A stretch of 64,000 nt of DNA from the NCBI RefSeq assembly GCF_002994745.2, contig NC_037094.1, positions 70,102,819 through 70,166,818 on the forward strand, given 5' to 3'. Position 1 is the stretch's first letter, and every line of letters starts with the position of its first letter. The stretch is from Rosa chinensis (lineage: Eukaryota > Streptophyta > Magnoliopsida > Rosales > Rosaceae). Positions 34,727 to 46,190 of the stretch are shown piece by piece. Under the pieces are notes generated by a model. The model worked only from the letters and a program-made list of their open reading frames with translations. It was not told the origin of the DNA and made no database searches. Position numbers and translations under genes: made by a program.

Positions 34727-34758
<32 letters not shown>
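34727..34758. repeat. (AT)n microsatellite
   Basis: An AT run of about 32 bp directly right of the fold-back element. Confidence 0.9.
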
Positions 34759-34763
<5 letters not shown>

Positions 34764-34939
34764 GCAGGTATTCTCTATTTTGTTTCTTTTTTAGTCTTTA
34801 TACATACATGAGTCACCTAAAAGATACAGGACAAAAGCAAATCCATCCTACGAGCTTCAGAATCATGTATTATCTTGCAAAAAGTTTCATCCAAGTCTTA
34901 CTATCTCAATATTTCTCAAAAACAAATTAGAGTTTTAAC

Positions 34940-35540
34940 TAGGCCTATAAAATCACCCTAGGGCTGATAGGCACGCCCAACCCCAGCCCTATTTTTTGGG
35001 CTATGGGCTAGCTGTGCCCAAGCTAATGGGTGGGCTTAGCCTGCCCATTTTACATAGAGTAGGGCTTGGGCCTCGGTTTTGAAGCCCTAGACCAGTCCAG
35101 GCTCTACCCATTTTAGTGAAGTATAGGGTCGGCTTAGCCCTGCCCAGGAAAAATACAAAAGAAATATCATTTTTTATATAATTAATTGTTTAGAGTACAT
35201 TAAGACTGTGCTAAATGTATCATCATCATCATCATTATAGTTAAAAAAATTGAATTCGTTTTTCAACTCAATCAAATTATTTTTAATAGAAGTTAATATT
35301 ATTTCACACAAAAATTATATATATATATATATATATATCACAAATCTCTAGCCAAATACAAGGCGGGCCGCCGGTGGGCTTTATTGTCCTGAATTTTTTC
35401 GGCTTCACATATTTGTGAAAGAGTCGGCCCTGCCATGTTAATATAACACTTACGGCTATAAAAGCCTAGGGCTGAGCAGTATTTGGGCCATCATATCTTA
35501 AGGTCAGGCTGGCCCCTGTCATGTCCATTTTATAGGCCTA
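34940..35540. mobile_element. Small non-autonomous hAT element
   Basis: The ends are perfect 14-bp inverted repeats, TAGGCCTATAAAAT (34940) and ATTTTATAGGCCTA (35540). Flanking octamers GTTTTAAC and TTTTTGAC match at six of eight positions, fitting a decayed 8-bp duplication. Both subterminal regions are rich in GGGCT/AGCCC words, a design shared with the larger element at 41108-44394. An (AT)n run lies at about 35320-35338. Confidence 0.72.
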
Positions 35541-36343
35541 TTTTTGACATCAATTTAAAAAAAAAATAATAAAAGAGAACTGAAATCAGCACCTTTTTTT
35601 TTTTTTTTTTTTAACCAAATAACACTCCCTTCATGCACATATCCATTGAAAAAAAATAATAATAACTTATGGTGTACATGGTATGATCGCTCTATTTGCA
35701 CCACCATATTTCTTTTCTTTTCAAAATTTTAGTTTATGCCTTCATCAAAGTTTATTGTTACCCAAATCATAAGAAGAAGATTACAGTTTGAGTTCAATGC
35801 ACGATATTACCCTATTTTGCAAGTCCAAAACTAAGAGCATCTAACTCTGATCAAGTTCTTTCAAAAAAAAAACTCTGATCAAGTAAATGAAGGAACATAA
35901 GTTACCAACATAGTGATTTTCTACTGCATACGTACTTTATATTTTATCGAAATAATATTATGTTGAAGTGAAGTATTGAATTTTATTTGTTTAATCAAAT
36001 AATTTATAATTACAGTGAAAGTAAATATATGATAGAATTGAAGAAATTTGCATCGCTACAATTAGTATTATCGTATGAATACACCAAATTTCCATGAAAA
36101 AACGAAAGAACATTAACCTAAATGAGAGTGTTAAAGAGAATGAAAAAATTGGGAGAAATTGAGAGAAATTAATTTAGAGAGAAAGATTGGTGAGATCGTC
36201 CCATACAAAAAAAAAATGTTGAAAGAAACCTCTATGATCAATGATCCCAAGTTCCCAACACATCATTTTAAATTGCATAAAGATTATACATTCGAAACAT
36301 TTGAGCAATTCATGCATTTATGAACGAGTGGTTTCTCTAGCCT
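35541..36343. other. 3' flank of the RRM gene, no other gene seen
   Basis: AT-rich sequence with poly-A/T runs. The part nearest 36343 is presumably the 3' UTR of the RRM gene. Confidence 0.4.
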
Positions 36344-37979
36344 TTAGGTATCTGGATTACTTTCTGAAGTAGCAACTCCAGCTTCTGATTCTGTGGAGGC
36401 ATGTTGTGGATTCTGTGAATCTGACACCAAAAATAAACAATATTACAAAGATTTACACAAGCATATACGTAAGCAGTAGCAGTTTAGATAAAGTTTAGCA
36501 ATAGAACCTAAACCTAAACCACCTAAAAATATTTTGGTATCACAAGCACTACACAGATATCAAAATCAACTAAGCTTAGGGCTGTCCATAATTCCACCAT
36601 TATATGTAATGCATACCCAATCCAATGAGACAGAGTCCGACACACCAATTTGTACTTATGTCCTTTGAAATGGTAGGGTTATCATGAACTTATGACCATA
36701 AGAAAAATGACTAAAAATATCCAGCCTTGACCACTCAATCACAGGTCCACAGCTATATAAGGTTGAAAAAAGAGTAATTTTTTTCTTCTGGTCAGTAATT
36801 TTTTTTTTTTTTCCAAATTTAATATGCATTTTAGAATTTTCAAGTATCTCAGAACTCATGGCTCATGATCACAAAGCGAAATAGTTATATTAATAGGAGT
36901 GGTGAAAGGGGTGGGCAAAAGAACCCAAGAAAAATGTGAGCCGGACTGAACTAGACCAAACCGGCTGATTTGATCCCGGTTATCATTGATGGATCAAAAT
37001 TATTGTGTGCTCCTAAACCAGACCCTGGGGTTGAAGTCTTGAAAACTTGTTTATATATAAAGCTATTGGAATGTTAATTATATTTTTTACTTATATTTAT
37101 CTTTAGTTTGGAAACCAACCTACCCCCCACCTCGATCTTAATATCCTAGGGCTCATCATTGGCAGTATCTACCAATGCATGCAATATGTCCTGGACCTCT
37201 CTCTTTAATTATATATACGACCACTTGACTGCATGATCTTCAGAAATGAAAACTAAATTTGTGATACTGATGAGCCACATGCGCTCACTCACTACTGTTC
37301 GTTTACACTCTGCTGCTGCTTCTCTGTCACTCATGACTTCCCATTGACCCTTATTTGGGTCATCACACAGCTCACTCACATGGGTTGGCTTTGCCCTTGT
37401 TGCCCCACTAGGTCCGTATTAGACAAATCCCTAGGAAACATAAATATCTTTGAATTTATATGGTTCAATTCCAAGTGTTTCCTTTCATCATTCACCAACT
37501 CTTTCTATCTGGCATAAAAATAACAAATGATAGTTTTCCCTTAAACAGTTTCGTATGTTATGTTATTCTTAAAGAGAAATGAAAACGAGAGAGATTAAGG
37601 TAGCTAGTTACCGGAAGGAGAGGTGAGAGGAGGACGCCTTAATGTGGGGGGTTGTTGTAGGATTGGAGGAGGATAAGAGGAGAAGGAGGCATCCATCTGC
37701 TGCGTAGGATAGTAGACATAGGAAGGTGCAGCGGGCATACGTTGCGCCTGGGGAACCGCAGAAAATGAGCCCCTTGGAGATTGAAAAGAGTAGCCTTGAT
37801 GATAGTAGTATGGAGCTCCCATTGTTGAAGGTGATGATGCTCCATAGTGTTGTTGGTGGTAGTACTGGGGCTGTTGATGAACTACTTGTTGGTTGTACAT
37901 AGCAGCTTGCTGCAAACCATATATTCAACAATAATGTGAGCCAATTGTTTGCCGTGCTTGTATTATTGCATATGCATGC

Positions 37980-38011
<32 letters not shown>

Positions 38012-39862
38012 CTAACTTGATGGTATCCATAATCAGGACTGTAGGTTGGGTAACTGCGATTCAGTAAAAAAAAAAGAAACTCATGAGTAAAGATCAGAAA
38101 AGAAAACAATTACTCGGCACAAAACTGATATTAAATACATACAAAATTATTTAAGGTAAAGAACTCGAAGAGTATTTTCACTAGTTGGAAAATCAGGTAA
38201 CATGATAAATCTATGTTAATGCTACCATTTCTTATGGGGATAGGAAGCACTTTAATGATAGTAATGGAGGGTAGTAGTGTGGGTTCATCATCTAAGATTG
38301 GGGATCTATATTTCAGCTCAACCGTTAGCACATGTACATATAATGACTGATTAGTAGGTAAAAGTGAGTGATTAATAAAACTGATCCAGCCAACTATGGC
38401 TCCCATGACATATTACACTCGAAAAAGATTGGATCTTCGACCTATTATAATCCTAAATTATTTTCTCTTCTTTTTCACCACTGTACCTCTATGTCATCAT
38501 CAACATTGTCGTTTCGTTCATCTTTTTGTTTCGTTTCAATAGAATTCACTCTTTATTGGTTGATTAATAAGTAACAGAACAGATGCATAATAGCAAAAAC
38601 ATAGATAAGTACTATAGGATGGTACTAGAGTCTGATATGTGCACATTAAGTAACTGATAAAGGACCACCATGACTATGACATTGCATAACCCTTCTTACC
38701 CTCTTTTTTCTATCTAAAAGTCAACACAGTTTTCCAAACAAACAAAAAAAAAACTGAGAAAAATTTCAACACAAAAAAATACACAATTTTATAACTATAA
38801 TCAAATGCGTTGTGTTTTTGTTGCTAAACCCTAGTACAAGACATGCATAAAAACTCAGTAGGTCCAATGGTTATGCACATTAGGAGAACATGGGTTGCCA
38901 CTTCCATTGCTAAGGTCAAATTTTATATGATACTGTACTCTCTATTTTCAGGGACAAAAAAAACAAATATTTGCTATTTACAGGTTGATACCAACTGTAC
39001 CCAGGAAATATTCAATGAAACATAAAAAACGACACCACGTCTATCTACTCCACTTTTTTAATTCACTGCATGGACCATTTATCTTCTAACCCCCCAAAAA
39101 ACAAAATGTAACAGTGCTTACCTGTAAGGTGGATATATAATCGGAGCCGGTGCTTGTGGCAGCGGTGGCGGTAATGGCGGCACTCCACCGTAGGGTGGTG
39201 CAGCCTGTGGTGCATTTCCCTGATATGGGCTTGTACCTTGACTTCTTCCTATAGGAAACATCAAAATCCGCATTTACTTTATCATCAATTTTGTATACCA
39301 AAAAAGAAATTTCCCCAAATTTGTTCATTTCAAATCTAAAATTTAATTGGCCTTAATGCTATTTCGATTGCGCTGAATGCATTTTCGACATTCACATTGC
39401 GGACGTCCACTCCTGCTCCAATCTGTATATATGTATATATCCAGATGGTGAAAATATGCAAAATGTACCTCTAGGGGGTGAAGGTCTAGGCCTTCCCAAC
39501 GAAGCAATATTACAGTTTGCTCTTCTTCCGTCGATCACGGGGTTCGGATTAGCACAAGCCCTCCTCGCCGATTCAGCATCACGAAAAGTCACCTGTATTA
39601 ATCAGAACCCAAATTCAGAAAAAGGGTCAAAACAAACCCATATTCAGAAAAAATTTGTTGTAGGTGATCAAACACTTACAAATCCATATCCTTTAGATTT
39701 TCCTGTATTCTTATCAGCAATAATCACAGCTTCAAGAATCTCTCCGAACTGCTCGAAATACCTTCGCATTTCCTCGGTCGGTGTCTCCCATGCTAATCCT
39801 CCAACAAACACTTTAGTAAAAGTTGTGTCTCCGAATTGTGATCGGTAATGTGGGTGAGCCAT
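36344..39862 (-). CDS. Single-RRM RNA-binding protein, ARP1/RBM24-like
   Basis: The six exons are 39862-39680, 39592-39469, 39248-39122, 38053-38017, 37909-37612 and 36420-36344. All introns are GT..AG and all phases agree, giving 846 nt and 281 aa. The start ATG (39862) lies in GCCATGGC; a longer in-frame ORF to 39991 is taken as leader because homology begins at [20 protein letters not shown]. The RRM covers about residues 17-92, with RNP2 VFVGGL (18-23) and RNP1 KGYGFVTF (57-64, split by intron 1). It is followed by [14 protein letters not shown], typical of the plant ARP1/RBM24-38 group. The rest is a low-complexity Pro/Gln/Tyr-rich tail. It is likely a nuclear or cytoplasmic regulator of mRNA; targets cannot be told. 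Confidence 0.88.
37984..38010. repeat. (AG)n microsatellite in intron 4 of the RRM gene
   Basis: On the gene's strand this is a CT run that starts right after the GTTAGT donor at 38016. It may act as a polypyrimidine-rich intron, since intron 4 is only 107 bp. Confidence 0.9.
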
Positions 39863-40489
39863 GGCAAGAAAAACATCAAAATCACAAGTGGGTATGTCTT
39901 GTTTCGAACGAACTAGTCTTGGGTGTAATGCAATACTCATAAGATAGCTGACAGGGACTCGATCACCAAGCAGATTGATCTTTGCTTCCACCTCATGATG
40001 TTGGTCTTCCCTGGTTGGTCTGGCTCTATATGAGCCTCCATTTCATTGAAGGAGGAGGAGGTGGTGGGATTAGTTTAAAACTGTTGTTGTTGGTCTCGTT
40101 GGGACTTCTGTCAAATAGTTGATGGGCAGTTTGAAACAGAGAGGAGGAGTTGGTTAAATTGATTGATTGAGAGAGAGAATCAGAGACACACTCACATAAT
40201 AAGAGAGAAAGAAAGCATCCGACAGGTGCAAACGCTTATTTGCTGGCTATGAAGAAGAGGGCAGAGTTGGCTTCTGCTTTGTAATACCGAATGACAGCTG
40301 CGTGACTCAACGCACTTGAAAGTATGTCCTCCCTGTCTCTGCATTAATAAACCCTCCCACCTTCCAATGAAACAATAATCCCCATTTTAATTCTCTCAAT
40401 TTGCTTCCTCTTTGTGTTCTTCTCCACTTTTATTAGCTTTAATTTCCTTTCATATTTTCAACTTCTTAGTTTTAATTGTTCACCCTCTT
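39863..40489 (-). promoter_or_regulatory. Leader and promoter region of the RRM gene
   Basis: Upstream of the start codon the minus strand is CT-rich (40150-40210 on the plus strand shows GAGAGAGAG), as common in plant leaders. An obvious TATA box was not assigned. Confidence 0.4.
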
Positions 40490-41107
40490 ACGAAACTAAT
40501 AAAATACACGCTTCTTACGGGTATTCTCGTTTTACATGTGAAGAAACAGATAATACAAATAATTTACATAACTACGAGTACACTGTGTAAAGAAGCATCA
40601 AAAGTGATAAATATAGAGGAGGGCCAATGAGAGCTCTTATCTATATGGTTAAGTATGAGTTAAAATCAAAACTTTAAATCTCATGGACACTGCTTTCATG
40701 AACATCCTCGTTCTGCATGTGAGGAGACAGATAAATACAGATCTAGTTACAAACATTCCGTTTTATTTTCAGCAGACCACTATCTACACCGTGTAGAGAA
40801 ACGTAAGAAGTAATTAATCTACAAATGGTCAATCGTTTTGAAATTAACACCACTAGAGGCCTCTTATCTACTTAACCAAATGGTAAGTAAAAGTCAAAAT
40901 CAAAACTTTCATGAGCAAAAAGAAAACTTTAAATATCAGACACGCATTTCATGTGTATCATCGGTTCATCACTCTACAAGTGAACATAGAAACAAATATA
41001 CACACACAAAAATAAAAATAAAAACAAATACACACAATTCAAGTAAATACAACTGCACAGTATGAAGAAACATGAAAAGTGAGACAGGATGGTTAATGGT
41101 TTTGAAA
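40490..41107. repeat. Degenerate ~225-bp tandem array, left part
   Basis: Copies share GAGCTCTTATCTA, TACATGTGAAGA, AGATAAATACA and GTGTAAAGAA in the same order. The GAGCTCTTATCTA-like marker occurs at about 40628 and 40855. The array continues beyond the inserted hAT element at 44395. Confidence 0.7.
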
Positions 41108-41302
41108 TAGGCCTCATCAAAAAGCCCGCGGATCAAGTGGGCCGATGGAGGCCCGCCTACCCTGAGGGCTTTTAGCCCGGCCCGGCCCGTCAAAAAACCC
41201 GCAAAAGCCCTCCTCGGTGGGCCGAGGGCCGGCCCGCTAAAAGCCCGCAAAAACCAGGCCCGGCCCGTAGGCCCGGCCCGTAAAAGCCCGTAAAATATTT
41301 TA

Positions 41303-41408
41303 TATATATATATATATATATCTGTGTGTGTGTGTAGATATGTGTGTGTGTGTTTATAAATATATATATACACACACTCACACATAGATATATATTTGTG
41401 TGTGTGTT

Positions 41409-41447
<39 letters not shown>

Positions 41448-41567
41448 TATATATATATAGAAAAGATATATATGCATTACCGCATAATAAATATATATAT
41501 AGATATATATTATATGTGTGTGTGTTTATATATATGTATATATATTTATATATGTGTGTGTGTGTGT

Positions 41568-41608
<41 letters not shown>

Positions 41609-41720
41609 TATATATATATATATGTGTGTGTGTGTTTATATATATATGTGTGTGTGTGTGTGGAAGTTCTTATACTTCTATTATTCTATATAAAATATGT
41701 GCATATATATATATTCTACA
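41303..41720. repeat. Compound (TA)n/(TG)n microsatellite
   Basis: About 400 bp of alternating TA and TG/GT runs. The long Tyr/Ile/Cys/Val-only ORFs across it are artefacts of the dinucleotide repeat. Confidence 0.95.
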
Positions 41721-41723
41721 TAT

Positions 41724-43990
41724 CGGTTGACCAATTCGATCGGATTCGAAAATATGGTGAAATTGGCTAAATTTTGTACCACACCCATAATTTATTGTAA
41801 TAAACTCATCCAACGGTCGGTTTTTCCATTTTCTTTGAATTGATATGGGTTGCTCTTTGGAGTATATGATATATAAATATAGGTTTATAAGAGTAACTAA
41901 GTTTGACCTAGTTGATCGAATTCGAAACGATAATCAAATTGGCTGAATTTTCTACAACCACCATAAAACATTACAATCTCTCAATCGAGCGGTTGGTTTC
42001 TCTGAATTCATTTTCCACTTCATGATTGCTTTAGAATGAACCTAAACAATTTAAATACAATGAATATGTCATACAACTTTAGGAGGAAAATTGGTATAGA
42101 CCAATGTGTTTGCAATTAAAATTTTTTTTATTTATTTTATGTCCACGCACATCCATTGATGGAATATATACAAACGTGATGTGAAAAAATAAGCACGTTT
42201 CGAGGTTGTCACGGCATCGGTCAACCAATAAAACATATAAGTGTCTACGGTTGACTAATCCGATCGGATTCGAAAATATGGCGAAATTGGCTAAATTTTT
42301 TACCACACTCATAATTTATTGTAATAAACTCATCCAATGGTCGGTTTTTCCATTTTCTTTGAATTGATATGGGTTGCTCTTTGGAGTATATGATATATAA
42401 ATATAGGTTTATAAGAGTAACTAAGTTTGACCTAGTTGATCAAATTCGAAACGATAACCAAATTGGCTGGATTTTCTACAACCACCATAAAACATTACAA
42501 TCTCTCAATCAAGCGGTTGGTTTCTCTGAATTCATTTTCCACTTCATGATTGCTTTAGAATGAACTAAACAATTTAAATACAATGAATATGCCATACAAC
42601 TTTAGGAGGAAAATTGGTATAGACCAATGTGTTTGTAATTAAAATTAATTTTTTTTATCTTATGTCCACGCACATCCATTGATGGAATATATACAAACGT
42701 GATGTGAAAAAATAAGCACGTTTCGAGGTTGTCACGGCATCGGTCAACCAATAAAGCATATAAGTGTCTACGGTTGACTAATCTGATCGGATTCGAAAAT
42801 ATGGTGAAATTGGCTAAATTTTTTACCACACTCATAATTTATTGTAATAAACTCATCCAACGGTCGGTTTTTTCATTTTCTTTGAATTGATAGGGGTTGC
42901 TCTTTGGAGTGTATGATATATAAATATAGGTTTATAAGAGTAACTAAGTTTGACCTAGTTGATCGAATTCGAAACGATAACCAAATTGGCTGGATTTTCT
43001 ACAACCACCATAAAACATTACAATCTCTCAATCGAGCGGTTGGTTTCTCTGAATTCATTTTCCACTTCATGATTGCTTTAGAATGAACCTAAACAATTTA
43101 AATACAATGAATATGTCATACAACTTTAGGAGAAAAATTGGTATAGACCAATGTGTTTGTAATTAAAATTAATTTTTTTTTATCTTATGTCCACGCACAT
43201 CCATTGATGGAATATATACAAACGTGATGTGAAAAAATAAGCACGTTTCTAGGTTGTCACGGCATCGGTCAACCAATAAAACATATAAGTGTCTACGGTT
43301 GACTAATCCGATCGGATTCGAAAATATGGTGAAATTGGCTAAATTTTTTACCACACTAATAATTTATTGTAATAAACTCATACAACGGTCGGTTTTTCCA
43401 TTTTCTTTGAATTGATATGGGTTGCTCTTTGGAGTATATGATATATAAATATAGGTTTATAAGAGTAACTAAGTTTGACCTAGTTGATCGAATTCGAAAC
43501 GATAACCAAATTGGCTGGATTTTCTACAACCACCATAAAACATTACAATCTCTCAATCGAGCGGTTGGTTTCTCTGAATTCATTTTCCACTTCATGATTG
43601 CTTTAGAATGAACCTAAACAATTTAAATACAATGAATATGTCATACAACTTTAGGAGGAAAATTGGTATAGACCAATGTGTTTGTAATTAAAATTATTTT
43701 TTTTTATCTTATGTCCACGCACATCCATTGATGGAATATATACAAATGTGATGTGAAAAAATAAGCACGTTTCGAGGTTGTCACGGCATCGGTCAACCAA
43801 TAAAGCATATAAGTGTCTACGGTTGACTAATCCGATCGGATTCGAAAATATGGTGAAATTGGCTAAATTTTTTACCACACTCATAATTTATTGTAATAAA
43901 CTCATCCAACGGTCGGTTTTTTCATTTTCTTTGAATTGATAGGGGTTGCTCTTTGGAGTGTATGATATATAAATATAGATTTATAAAAAA
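41724..43990. repeat. 524-bp tandem satellite, 4.3 copies, inside the hAT element
   Basis: The marker CGGTTGAC occurs at 41724, 42248, 42771, 43296 and 43820, so the periods are 524, 523, 525 and 524 bp. Copies are nearly identical. Variants alternate: copies 2 and 4 share AATAAAACATATAAG and GATATGGGTTGC, while copies 3 and 5 share AATAAAGCATATAAG and GATAGGGGTTGC, showing amplification of a two-copy (about 1,048-bp) block. Within a unit, two parts about 177 bp apart are diverged direct relatives (GGATTCGAAAATATGG... and GAATTCGAAACGATAA...). The short repeated ORFs in it are not genes. Confidence 0.93.
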
Positions 43991-44394
43991 TTAGTGTCTT
44001 TAAAAATTTATTTATCAATAAATTAGTATCTATATATAAATATAGATTTTTTTGGGTACAATCTAGTTATATAGATATGTTATCTTTCGTTGTATTTGAT
44101 TATTATCCATTGAATTTCCAAAGCTTGATTAAAAAAAAAAAAACTTGTGTCTATAAATATTTATTTATAAATAAAGCCCGCAAGGCCCGGCCCAAAAAAG
44201 CCCGCAAGGCCAAGCCCGGCCCGGCCCGAAAAAGCCCGCAAGGCCCGCTTTATATGGACGGGCTTGGATCTTTTAATTTTTAATAAAGCCCGGCCCGGCC
44301 CGGCCCGCAATTATTTAAAAATATAGCAAGGCCCGGCCCGGCCCGGCCCAAGCCCGCTATGAATGGGCCGGGCCCGGCCCGTTGACGACCCCTA

Positions 44395-45140
44395 TTTTGA
44401 AATAAATACCACCCGAGAGCTCTTGTCTACCCAAATGATTAAGTACGAGCTATCATAGACACGTCTCTCATGTCTATCCTCATTCTACATGTGAAGAGAG
44501 AAAAATACAAACAATTTAGGTAACTATATCTGCACCGTGTAAAGAATTAAGAAAAAATAATAAATATAGAGTAAGGTCAATGGTTATGAAATTACATCAC
44601 TATAGCATCTTTGGCAATACTAGCAATTTTTGAGTCAAATTTAAAGTCATTTTAGCTAGTCACTTTAGAAATACGTCTGCATCAGTACTCGCTATTTTAG
44701 TTAGTTTTTAATTTATATTATTTTTTAAATGAAGATTAAATAGTTTAAATGTATTTATAAATTACATAAAATAACTCAAAATAAAAGTTTTAAATTATAA
44801 AGAGCCTCATCTTGCTTTTTATATTTAAGAGCGAGATAGCCAAAAATTATAATGGATAGTCACTTAAGAGTCTGGTGCAGCTACTAAAATAAATAAAAAA
44901 CCAAACATGCTCTCCAAAATAACTAAAGAGCCAAAATAAAAAAGTCTGCTAAAGATGCTCCTATAAAGCTCTTATCTATTTAGCCCAAATACTCGAGTAA
45001 AAGACTAAATGTTATAACTATAATCTTAAACATCATAAGGACGCCTCCTATGTGTATTATCTCCATACACATGAAGTGATATGTATAAAATACGCACACA
45101 ATTTAAACTTTTGCAAGCACACTTATTAGTCGATTAGTAC
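44395..45140. repeat. Degenerate ~225-bp tandem array, right part
   Basis: Array copies resume after the hAT element with GAGAGCTCTTGTCTACCC (44413) and, after a small inserted element, with AAAGCTCTTATCTATTTA (44965). Confidence 0.65.
44604..44960. mobile_element. MITE with AGCATCTTT ends
   Basis: The left end AGCATCTTTGGCAATACTAG and the right end GTCTGCTAAAGATGCTCC form an imperfect inverted repeat. TAT stands on both sides (44601-44603; 44961-44963). Removing the element joins CATCACTAT to AAAGCTCTTATCTA, which fits the array consensus. The 3-bp TSD suggests a PIF/Harbinger or CACTA type; unresolved. Confidence 0.6.
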
Positions 45141-45948
45141 AAGCAGGTAGGGTTCTTCCGCACAAAATTGTCCCAAATTAACTACTCAAAAGTTCGAAAA
45201 ACACTAAATTATGCTACTGGATAGAACTAAAAATGAATTAATTACCTCACTTAGACTTTAGCAATACAATATTAACCCAATAAGGTACACAGACATAAAT
45301 TTGGAGGATGGGGATCCATACGACATAATTAAAAGAAAACATTAGGCAGCAACTTAATGAAAACATAAAAACTTACTAAAAATTCAATTTCAGCTTTGAT
45401 TTTGAAAACTATGATGTTAAGGGATCTAAAGGAATGCTTTCACCACCAAACACATACACAAATATATAAAGATTTTGACTATAGTTCCCGAGTTCAAAAC
45501 AAAATTATCCAAGTTAAACTTCATTTGATCTAATTTAACCTATTACTTTTAGTAATCAGGTGAGTTGGCATTCTCTACTTGATCTATTCTCTAATTTTCA
45601 ACTTAGAGTGGACGTTATTTTAGATTTAACAAATAGAAATCATGAAGATCGAAAAGAGTTTTCAATACTTCTAGATCTTTTTATATAGGTACGGGTCACG
45701 GGTCACGGGTCACGTGTCACTAAACTATGTCTTGTTTTATATATAATTGTATGATTCATGATGGGTTATTTCTAATCCAACTGTTTTCCTTGTCCCAAAT
45801 TAAGAGTTGTATAGGTGTTTTAGAAATTTTTTTTTTATAGGCTTTCAATAAATGAATAGGGCAGTTCTTTAATACACTTTACTTGCTAGTGATTTTCTCT
45901 TCGGTTAGGCTGAAAAAGCATGGCAGTATGTTACTTCGGAACTCTGAT
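45141..45948. other. AT-rich intergenic stretch
   Basis: No gene seen. A short CACGGGT heptamer repeat occurs at 45691-45720. Confidence 0.5.
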
Positions 45949-46190
45949 ATATGTATTGTCCTAACAGTGACTCGGTGCAATCGTGTGAATGTATAAATAT
46001 TCAGTCCCCCGTAGAAAACACGAATAGCTCTTTGAACCAAAATAAAAAATATAAAATACCATAACCATTATATGTATTGTCATAACAGTGACTCGGTGCA
46101 ATCGTGCGAATGTATTAATATTCATTCCCCCGTAGAAAACACGAATAGCTCTTTGAACCAAAATATAAAATATAAAATACCATAACCGTT
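45949..46190. repeat. 121-bp tandem duplication
   Basis: GTGACTCGGTGCAATCGTG occurs at 45967 and 46088, and the two 121-bp units differ at only a few sites. The 66-aa ORF on the minus strand across it is not supported. Confidence 0.9.

Larger units (their letters stand above)
41108..44394. mobile_element. hAT-type DNA transposon, non-autonomous, carrying a satellite array
   Basis: The left end is TAGGCCTCATCAAAAAGCCC and the inverted right end is TAGGGGTCGTCAACGGGCC. The 8-bp TTTTGAAA is duplicated exactly (41100-41107; 44395-44402). Subterminal zones (41120-41295; 44175-44385) are packed with GGCCCGGCCC/AAAGCCCG words. Deleting the element restores ATGGTTTTGAAATAAATACC, which matches other copies of the host repeat (CGTTTTGAAATTAACACC), confirming the boundaries. 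No transposase ORF is visible; the 3,287-bp interior is microsatellite plus tandem array. Confidence 0.9.

Noticed and set aside
39863..39991. Upstream in-frame start for the RRM protein (43 extra residues)
   Set aside because: The extension has no RRM-family resemblance, while the ATG at 39862 has good context and homology begins within a few residues of it.
41190..41730. Several ORFs of Tyr, Ile, Cys and Val
   Set aside because: They are translations of the TA/TG microsatellite.
42079..43884. Repeated 60-77-aa ORFs on both strands
   Set aside because: They recur only because the 524-bp unit is tandemly repeated; no codon bias, domain or initiator context supports them.
41724..43990. Centromeric satellite
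   Set aside because: Only 4.3 copies are present, bounded by a hAT transposon with a clean TSD, so this is an array inside an element and not a centromere segment.
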